Below, piece by piece: positions 1 to 5,744 of a stretch of DNA of 64,000 bases. Positions within the stretch are counted from its first letter, which is position 1. Each line of letters starts with the position of its first letter. A program made the translations under genes and the position numbers. The DNA comes from CAYLLN01 sp040901775 (lineage in GTDB: Bacteria; Planctomycetota; Planctomycetia; Pirellulales; Pirellulaceae), in assembly GCA_040901775.1 (NCBI GenBank), contig JBBDYF010000275.1, positions 1 through 64,000 on the forward strand, written 5' to 3'. The notes under the pieces were generated by a model, which saw nothing but the letters and a program-made list of their open reading frames with translations, did not search any database and was not told the DNA's origin.

Positions 1-444
1 GGGCGGCGGCGGGCGGCCGGCATCGATCCGAAAAAGCTCCCCGGGCAGGTAGCGGACGACGACGAGGCCCAGAAGCAAGGCGCCTGGAGCAAAAGCAACT
101 CGATCGGAGGCTTTGTCGGCTCTGGCTACCTGCACGATGGCAACGCCCAAAAGGGAGAACTGTCGGCGACGTATCAGTTCGAGATCGAGGTGCCGGGCAC
201 CTACGACGTGCGAGTCGCTTATACGGCCAACCCGAACCGGGCGACGAACGTGCCGATCGTGATTCACCACGTCGGCGGCGAAACCAAAGCGATGCTCGAC
301 GAAAAAGCGGCCCCCAAGATCGACAAAATGTTCCACTCCCTCGGCCGACACAGGTTCGAGAGAGAGGCAACCGTCGTCATTTCCAACGCCGGCACCAACG
401 GCTACGTGGTGATCGACGCGGTGCAACTATTGCCAGTGAAGTAA
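1..444 (+). CDS. Partial exported protein, golvesin/xanthan-lyase type C-terminal domain
   Basis: The frame is open from base 1, so the start lies outside the window and only the last 147 residues are seen. The visible part is a beta-rich module with GSGYLHDG (about residues 42-49), EVPGTYDVRVAYTANPNRA and a final GYVVIDAVQLLPVK. This is the pattern of the golvesin C-terminal-like domain that in planctomycetes usually ends secreted FAD-dependent oxidoreductases or hydrolases. The residues before it (GIDPKKLPGQVADDDEAQ) match the linker commonly seen in those FAD proteins, so that is the likeliest parent, but the catalytic part is missing. The methyltransferase start follows 18 bp downstream. 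Confidence 0.75.
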   Translation, partial: GRRRAAGIDPKKLPGQVADDDEAQKQGAWSKSNSIGGFVGSGYLHDGNAQKGELSATYQFEIEVPGTYDVRVAYTANPNRATNVPIVIHHVGGETKAMLDEKAAPKIDKMFHSLGRHRFEREATVVISNAGTNGYVVIDAVQLLPVK

Positions 445-462
445 CGACAACCACCAGCCTCG

Positions 463-1254
463 ATGACCATCCAGCACAATCGCCGCGCCTGGGACGAAAT
501 GGTTGCCAAGGGGCAGCGCTTCACCCGTCCCGCGCGCGACGAAGACTTTGCCGAACCGCTCCGCCGCGTCGATCCGCTCGGCTGGTTGGGGGGCGACATC
601 CGCGGCCAATCGTTATTGTGCTTGGCAGCCGGGGGCGGCAAACACGGGCCGCTGTACGCCGCGGCCGGAGCGCGGGTGACCGTCGTCGATCTCAGTCCCG
701 CGATGCTCGAACTCGATCGCCAGGTGGCGGCCGAGCGCCGGCTAGAACTGCGAACCGTGGAAACGTCGATGGACGAGCTCGACATGTTCGCCGCAGGAAG
801 CTTCGATATCGTCATTCATCCGGTCAGCACCTGCTACGTCGCTAGGATCGGCCCCGTCTATCAGCAAGTCGCCCGCGTGACGCGGCCCGGCGGCCTCTAC
901 ATCAGCCAGCACAAATCGCCCACCAGCCTGCAAGCCGGTATTCTGCCGGCCAGCCGAGGGTACGAACTGATCGAGCCGTACTACCGCAGCGGAGCGCTGC
1001 CGACGGTGGTTGGCAGTCCGCACCGCGAGGAAGGAACGCTCGAGTATTTGCACCGCTGGGAAGAGCTGCTCGGCCTGATGTGCCGGGCGGGCTTCGCGAT
1101 CGAAGACCTGGTGGAGCCGGTGCATGCCCAAGCCGACGCGCCGTTGGCTGCGTTCGCCCACCGCAGCCAGTACGTCGCCCCGTACGTCCGCCTCAAGGCG
1201 CGGCGGGTTGGAGAGTCGCAGGCAGCGGCTGCCAAACCGATTTGGACGCCATAA
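463..1254 (+). CDS. Class I SAM-dependent methyltransferase
   Basis: A 263-residue soluble protein. Motif I is LAAGGGKHG at residues 54-62 and the acidic SAM-ribose strand is VVDLSPAML at 74-82, followed by a motif resembling SFDIVIHPVS (113-122) and RVTRPGGLY, the usual post-motif III loop. This is a type-11 (UbiE-like) Rossmann methyltransferase. The substrate cannot be told from sequence. The N-terminus IQHNRRAWDEMV is typical of planctomycete and cyanobacterial members. The ATG is 18 bp after the preceding stop, so co-transcription with the upstream golvesin-domain gene is possible. Confidence 0.88.
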   Translation: MTIQHNRRAWDEMVAKGQRFTRPARDEDFAEPLRRVDPLGWLGGDIRGQSLLCLAAGGGKHGPLYAAAGARVTVVDLSPAMLELDRQVAAERRLELRTVETSMDELDMFAAGSFDIVIHPVSTCYVARIGPVYQQVARVTRPGGLYISQHKSPTSLQAGILPASRGYELIEPYYRSGALPTVVGSPHREEGTLEYLHRWEELLGLMCRAGFAIEDLVEPVHAQADAPLAAFAHRSQYVAPYVRLKARRVGESQAAAAKPIWTP

Positions 1255-1261
1255 AGAAGAC

Positions 1262-1346
1262 AAACCACTAATCTCACGAATCGGACGAATGATGTGGATT
1301 CAAATGATCCTCCGGCCTAATTCGTAAGATTCGTTGGATTCGTGGT
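1262..1346. repeat. Interspersed CACGAATC-type repeat, inverted pair
   Basis: Bases 1263-1291 read AACCACTAATCTCACGAATC followed by GGACGAATG. Bases 1318-1346 carry the same family on the opposite strand. A third copy sits at 2997-3025, matching the first at about 27 of 29 positions. The copies at 1318-1346 and 2997-3025 bracket the oxidoreductase gene in inverted orientation. Confidence 0.6.
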
Positions 1347-1351
1347 CGTTT

Positions 1352-2983
1352 CTAGACGTCCCGCAAAATCTCTTCCGCCGCGTTCCGTCCGCAAGCGCCC
1401 AGCACGCCGCCGCCGGGGTGGCTGGCCGCTCCGCACAAATACAGGCCCTCGATCGGCGTGCGATGATCGGCCCAGCCGGCGACGGGTCGCATACTGAAAA
1501 GCTGCTGGGGCGTCATCGCCCCTTGCATGATGTTGCCGCCGGTTAGGCCAAACGTTCGCTCCAAATCGAGCGGCGAGAGAATCTGCCGGTGCAGAATCGC
1601 GCCCGGCACGTTCGGTGCGTAGCGCGCCAATAGTTCGATGCAGCGATCGGCAAAGTCTTCCTTGATGCCATCCCAGTGCATGCCGTCGGCCAGTTTGTAC
1701 GGCGCGTATTGGACGAAAATATTCATCAGGTGTTTCCCCTCTGGCGCGACGCTCGGATCGACGCTGCTGGGGAGGGTAATTTCGAGCACCGGCTCGCGGC
1801 TCGGCCAGCCGTACTTGGCGTCGTCGAAAGCCCGCTCGATGTAGTCGAGCGTCGGGCTGATGTGGATCGTGCCCCGGTGCTGCGCCCCCAGGCCAGCGGT
1901 CGGCAGGCAGGTAAAGTTGGGGGGCTCGGCCAAGGCGAGATTGATCTTGGCCGAGGCCGAGGCATAGTCGATTTTCGCAACCCCCTGGCGAAACTCGGCG
2001 GGCAGTTCTTCCGGCGCGAGCAGCCGCTCGAACGTTTGATGGGCGTCGATGCTCGATGCGACCACCGTCGCTTCCAGCAGCGTGTCGTCTTCGAGGGCAA
2101 CGCCGACGACCTTGCCTTGCTCGACGAGGATTCGCTTGACCGGCGCTTCGCGACGAAATTCTACGTGCAAGTCGGTGCAGGCCCGCTCCAGGGCGAGGGC
2201 CAATCCCCCCATCCCTCCCTGCACGTAGCCCCAGACGCCGCGCGCTCCCCCCGCTTCGCCCATCACATGATGCAGCAAGACATACGCCGTTCCCGGATGC
2301 GAAGGCGAGGCAAAGGCCCCAATCACGGCGTCGGTCGCCAGCGTGGTGCGGAGCACTTCCGCCTCGAACCAGCGCTCGAGAATCGGCCGGGCCGCGCCGA
2401 CCAATAGCTCGATCGCGTCGGGCAGGTCGGCCTCCAGTTTGCTGATGGCCCGGTAGATTTCGACGAGCCGGCCCGTGTCGCGCAGCCGCTTGGTCACGCC
2501 GATCTTGCGCCACTGGGCGGGCAGCGGCAGCGGATCGGGCGCGGCCTTGGCCAAGATCGGCTCCAGGGCAGCCGCCACCCGTTCCAAGAGGCGGTTGTAG
2601 GCCGGATAACGCTCGGCGTCTGGCTGGCTGAACTTGGCGATCTCGCGGCAAGTGGCCCGCTCGTCCGGCCCCATCAAGAGCGAGCGGCCGTCCAACAGCG
2701 GCGTGAACGAGGAAGGATTGCGGGGCAATATGTTCAGGCCGTATTGGTTCAGGCGGAGCTGGCGAATGATTTCGGGCCGGAAGAGGCTAATTACATACGA
2801 GGCGACCGAAACCTTGTAGCCGGGCCATAGCTCTTCGGTAACCGAGCAGCCCCCTAGAACGTGCCGCCGTTCGAGCACGCAGACGGTCTTGCCCGCCTTG
2901 GCCAGGTAGGCGGCGGCGACCAGCCCGTTGTGTCCGCCACCGATGATGAGGCAGTCGTAGTGTTTTTTTGATCGCTGGGTCAT
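1352..2983 (-). CDS. PYROXD2/phytoene-desaturase-like FAD oxidoreductase
   Basis: A 543-residue NAD(P)/FAD-dependent oxidoreductase. The N-terminal dinucleotide fold has GGGHNG at residues 15-20 and the ribose-binding Glu in VLERR at 37-41. The C-terminus carries GLYLCGAASHPGGGVLGAC, the signature of the phytoene desaturase/PYROXD2 family. Substrates are unknown for most bacterial members; carotenoid biosynthesis is possible, but no crt neighbours are present. An in-frame TTG lies 15 nt upstream at 2998; the ATG at 2983 is preferred because it immediately precedes the conserved MTQRSKKHYDCLIIGGG stretch. The gene stands alone and is bracketed by copies of one short interspersed repeat. Confidence 0.85.
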   Translation of the reverse strand: MTQRSKKHYDCLIIGGGHNGLVAAAYLAKAGKTVCVLERRHVLGGCSVTEELWPGYKVSVASYVISLFRPEIIRQLRLNQYGLNILPRNPSSFTPLLDGRSLLMGPDERATCREIAKFSQPDAERYPAYNRLLERVAAALEPILAKAAPDPLPLPAQWRKIGVTKRLRDTGRLVEIYRAISKLEADLPDAIELLVGAARPILERWFEAEVLRTTLATDAVIGAFASPSHPGTAYVLLHHVMGEAGGARGVWGYVQGGMGGLALALERACTDLHVEFRREAPVKRILVEQGKVVGVALEDDTLLEATVVASSIDAHQTFERLLAPEELPAEFRQGVAKIDYASASAKINLALAEPPNFTCLPTAGLGAQHRGTIHISPTLDYIERAFDDAKYGWPSREPVLEITLPSSVDPSVAPEGKHLMNIFVQYAPYKLADGMHWDGIKEDFADRCIELLARYAPNVPGAILHRQILSPLDLERTFGLTGGNIMQGAMTPQQLFSMRPVAGWADHRTPIEGLYLCGAASHPGGGVLGACGRNAAEEILRDV

Positions 2984-3425
2984 AAAAAATAGGAACAACC
3001 ACGAATCTTACGAATCGGACGAATGGGACAGGATGGCTGCCGTAGTTCGACTTAGGAGCGGACAAAATAACTTCGGCGACTTCACCTTAAGGATTTGAAC
3101 AGAAGATAACGAAGGCAACCAAGAGGAAAGAAAGAGGAGGGGGATTGGGTCAGCGAATCCAGCCTTCGTTTCCTTTGTTACCTTCTGTTCATTTCCCCCG
3201 TTCTGTCGCACGCCGCAAAGGAGGACCGCACTGCGGCAATCTTTGCGTGCTTTGCGAACTTGGCGTCTTTGCGTTTCAATGGAGAGGCTGTCCGATCTCC
3301 AAGGAGGCCGAAACTCGCAACGTTCAAGCGAAAGTTTGCGCCGCTCACAAAGAGCTTCAACATTTGTAGCAGGGCGAATTGTAGTCGATCGCAGGCTGGA
3401 CGTAAGGACGCCCGGCTGTCAGAAC
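2984..3425. repeat. Repeat-rich intergenic region
   Basis: This 440-bp stretch has no supported gene. It holds a CACGAATC-family repeat (2997-3025) and a pair of imperfect 28-bp inverted arms (3097-3124 and 3163-3190, beginning GAACAGAAG on each strand). It also holds a 36-bp element at 3241-3276 whose reverse complement contains CGCCAAGTTCGC and which recurs at 46764-46798. The longer in-frame extension upstream of the EamA start runs through this repeat and is not likely to be coding. Confidence 0.6.
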
Positions 3426-4364
3426 ATGGACATGCCCCCGCCGCTTCGCACCACCGCGCCTCCCCACCACGAAGCGCCCGCCGACGCGCCCACCCTGGCG
3501 AGCGCCCGGCTCTGCGTGCTGACCGCGGCCGTGCTGTGGAGCACGAGCGGCTTCTTTGCCAAGTCCCCGTACTTCAAAGCGTGGCCGGGGCCGGTGCTGG
3601 CGTTTTGGCGGGCGGCGTTTGCCTGCGTGGTGCTGCTGCCGTTGGTCCGCCGGGCGCAGTGGTCGTGGAAGCTGGTGCCGATGGCCGCCCTGTTCGCCCT
3701 GATGAACTACGCCTACCTGACGGCGATGGCGACGGGCTCGGCCGCCAACGCCATCTGGCTGCAAAGCACGGCCCCGGTGTGGGTGTTGCTGGTGGGAGTG
3801 CTCGTGTTTCGCGAGCGGGCCACCTGGCGCGACCTGCTGCTGGTCTTGTTTTCGGCAGCCGGGGTGGGAGTGATCCTGACCTACGAATCGCAGGGAGAGT
3901 CGAGTCAGGCGGTACTGTGGGGACTGGCTTCGGGAGTGTTCTACGGCGGCGTGGTGCTCTCGCTGCGCCACTTGCGCAGCATGGACTCGACCTGGCTGGC
4001 GGCCGTGAATCATCTGGTAACGGCGGTGGCGCTGGCCCCTTTGGCGCTGGCCCCGCTGGTGAGCGGCGCTTCGCAGACTCCCTTTCCCAGCGGCATCCAG
4101 TGGCTGCTCTTGGCCGGCTTCGGCATGTTGCAGATGGGGGTGCCGTACGTGCTGTTCGCCCGCGGGCTGCGAACCATTCCGGGTCACGAAGCGACCAGCA
4201 TCGGGCTGATGGAGCCGCTGCTGATGCCGATCTGGGTCTATCTGGCCTGGGGCGAGCCGGTGGCGTGGTGGACGCTGGCCGGGGGCGGATTGATCCTGGC
4301 CGGCCTGGCGCTGCGGTACCTGCCCGCAACGACGCGGGTGGAAGAACCGCGTGAAAATTCGTAG
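3426..4364 (+). CDS. EamA/DMT-family transporter
   Basis: A 312-residue polytopic membrane protein with about ten hydrophobic segments arranged as two EamA repeats. Landmarks are LTAAVLWSTSGFFAKSP near the N-terminus, the TGSAANAIWLQSTAPVWVLL segment, and EPLLMPIWVYLAWGE in the second repeat. These are features of the drug/metabolite transporter superfamily, which exports small metabolites; the substrate is unknown. The frame is open further upstream to 3243, but that stretch is repeat sequence. The ATG at 3426 (or the next Met two codons on) precedes the Pro/His-rich tail and first membrane helix. Confidence 0.88.
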   Translation: MDMPPPLRTTAPPHHEAPADAPTLASARLCVLTAAVLWSTSGFFAKSPYFKAWPGPVLAFWRAAFACVVLLPLVRRAQWSWKLVPMAALFALMNYAYLTAMATGSAANAIWLQSTAPVWVLLVGVLVFRERATWRDLLLVLFSAAGVGVILTYESQGESSQAVLWGLASGVFYGGVVLSLRHLRSMDSTWLAAVNHLVTAVALAPLALAPLVSGASQTPFPSGIQWLLLAGFGMLQMGVPYVLFARGLRTIPGHEATSIGLMEPLLMPIWVYLAWGEPVAWWTLAGGGLILAGLALRYLPATTRVEEPRENS

Positions 4365-4372
4365 TGGACGTA

Positions 4373-4401
4373 TTGACACAGCATCAGCGAACGTGTACAA
4401 T
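4373..4401 (+). promoter_or_regulatory. Strong sigma-70-type promoter
   Basis: The -35 box TTGACA is perfect (4373-4378), the spacer is 17 bp and the -10 box is TACAAT (4396-4401), one base off consensus. Transcription would start near 4408. The nearest gene in this direction is exbD at 4853. Confidence 0.65.
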
Positions 4402-4513
4402 TTCGTCCATGTAAAAGGCGCGGAGGCTGCGCGCCGGCCGTTTGGCAATTTGGTAGATCGTGGTTGGTTCCGACCGCCGGGCGGGACGTGCGGTGCGGAG
4501 TTGCTTCGGCAGT

Positions 4514-4588
4514 GCGCGACCCACGGTCGCGGCTATGAGCGCGACCCATGGTCGCGGCTATGAGCGCGACCCATGGTCGCGGCTATGC
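4514..4588. repeat. Three tandem 25-bp palindromic repeats
   Basis: Copies lie at 4514-4538, 4539-4563 and 4564-4588. The unit contains GCGACCCATGGTCGC, a 6-bp stem around a 3-base centre, followed by GGCTATGA. A single copy of the same family, in reverse orientation and differing at two positions, occurs at 39406-39429 upstream of leuA, so this is an interspersed family and not a local duplication only. Confidence 0.8.
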
Positions 4589-4595
4589 AGGTCGA

Positions 4596-4616
4596 GTTCC
4601 ACGGGGCCCGTGGAAC
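4596..4616. repeat. Perfect 10-bp-stem palindrome
   Basis: GTTCCACGGG and CCCGTGGAAC flank a single central G. There is no U-run on either side, so this is not a standard intrinsic terminator. It could be an RNA hairpin in the ExbD leader or a dyad-symmetric protein site. Confidence 0.6.
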
Positions 4617-4852
4617 CCTACATGGGTCGCCAAATTCAGCTAGTTACGCTGATCGGTTCGATCAACAAAACGGGGAATCGCTTATCACTAATTGTGCCGT
4701 AAGTGCTGCAATTCCAACACGTTGCAAGTGATGAGCGAAACCAGGGCGGCCAAAAAAACGCGATTAGCGATTAGTAAAACTCGCCCACCTGCTTTTCGAG
4801 GCGCTCACCCGTATAACTGTCATGCGGCGCGGAGCGGGCGTAAAATAAGCCG

Positions 4853-5281
4853 ATGCGGATTCCTAGCCGGGCCACGACGGGCGATGTCGGCTTCAACATG
4901 ACGCCGATGATCGACGTGGTGTTTCAACTGATCATTTTTTTCCTGCTTTCCAGCCATCTGGCCAAGCAGGAAACGCAGCTTGCCCTGCCGTTGCCCCGCG
5001 CCGACAGCGGCCAAGCCAGCGCCGACAACGACCAGCCGCGGGTGACGGTCAACGTGCTGGCCGACGGGACGCTGCTGGTGGCCGGCCGCCCGGTTTCGAC
5101 CGAAGAATTGGCGGCCTATTTGCGCGAGCGACAGGGGGCGCATGGCGGGGGATTGGAAGTGCGGATTCGAGCCGACCGAAGCGTCCCCTACCGGTTTGTC
5201 GAACCGATCATGCTCGCGTGTGCGCGGGCGGGGATCTGGAACGTGGCGTACTCGGTGTCGTCGCGCGAGGAGGAACGCTAA
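4853..5281 (+). CDS. ExbD/TolR biopolymer transport protein
   Basis: A 142-residue inner-membrane protein with a short cytoplasmic N-terminus, one membrane helix (about residues 16-37) and a periplasmic domain. The helix begins NMTPMIDVVFQLIIFFLL. The Asp in MID is the conserved proton-path residue of ExbD/TolR, which couples proton motive force through an ExbB/TolQ partner to outer-membrane processes. The gene overlaps the next ExbD gene as TAATG, implying translational coupling. No ExbB/TolQ gene lies upstream, which is where planctomycete operons of this kind normally carry it. Confidence 0.9.
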   Translation: MRIPSRATTGDVGFNMTPMIDVVFQLIIFFLLSSHLAKQETQLALPLPRADSGQASADNDQPRVTVNVLADGTLLVAGRPVSTEELAAYLRERQGAHGGGLEVRIRADRSVPYRFVEPIMLACARAGIWNVAYSVSSREEER

Positions 5282-5736
5282 TGCGCTGGCCATCGCCATT
5301 TCGCGACCGCCGCAAGAGCGTCGAGCTGCAACTCACGCCGATGATCGACTGCGTCTTCCTGCTGATGATCTATTTTATTTGGTCTGCGAGTTTCGCCGTG
5401 GCGGAGAAAATGCTGCCCAGCGAATTGACGGCAGCATCGAAAAGTGCCTCGGGCAATGCGAACGTTCCCCCGCCGCCGGCTGCCGATTTCGACGACATTG
5501 TGGTTCGCATCGAGTGGACGCCCGCCGGCCCGGCTTGGAAAGTGAACGACGTTCCGTCGGCATCGCTGGCGGAGCTGCGGGCGACATTGGCCACGATCGC
5601 CGACATCAAGCGAGACGCACCGATCATTCTGGATGCCGACCCCGACGTGCCGTTGGGGGACGTGATCGACGTATTCGATCTGTCGCGTGTCGTGGGGTTT
5701 GCGAAAGTGCAATTTGCCGCATCCGTGGGCGAGTAG
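5281..5736 (+). CDS. Second ExbD/TolR biopolymer transport protein
   Basis: A 151-residue paralogue of the preceding gene. The membrane segment starts LQLTPMIDCVFLLMIYFIW and again carries the conserved Asp. The periplasmic part ends with a short domain (ADIKRDAPIILDADPDVPLG) typical of ExbD. The frame is open further upstream, but the ATG at 5281, overlapping the previous stop codon as TAATG, is the natural start. Two unlike ExbD proteins followed by a TPR-rich exported protein is a recurring planctomycete arrangement. ExbB must be supplied from elsewhere in the genome, or has been lost from this locus. Confidence 0.9.
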   Translation: MRWPSPFRDRRKSVELQLTPMIDCVFLLMIYFIWSASFAVAEKMLPSELTAASKSASGNANVPPPPAADFDDIVVRIEWTPAGPAWKVNDVPSASLAELRATLATIADIKRDAPIILDADPDVPLGDVIDVFDLSRVVGFAKVQFAASVGE

Positions 5737-5744
5737 GTTCAACG

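Larger units (their letters stand above)
4365..4852. other. Non-coding region upstream of the ExbD operon
   Basis: A 488-bp stretch without a convincing gene. It contains a near-consensus sigma-70 promoter (4373-4401), three tandem 25-bp palindromic repeats (4514-4588) and a 10-bp-stem palindrome (4596-4616). If the promoter drives the ExbD genes, their 5' leader would be about 445 nt. A small RNA is equally possible. Confidence 0.5.

Noticed and set aside
3243..3425. Upstream in-frame extension of the EamA transporter
   Set aside because: Lies in interspersed-repeat sequence; the ATG at 3426 gives a normal-length protein.
4514..4588. Possible short CRISPR-like array
   Set aside because: Three directly adjacent 25-bp units with no spacers and no cas genes; a tandem palindromic repeat.
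4650..4680. tRNA-like T-arm string GGTTCGATC
   Set aside because: No acceptor or anticodon arm can be formed around it; no tRNA gene was found in the window.
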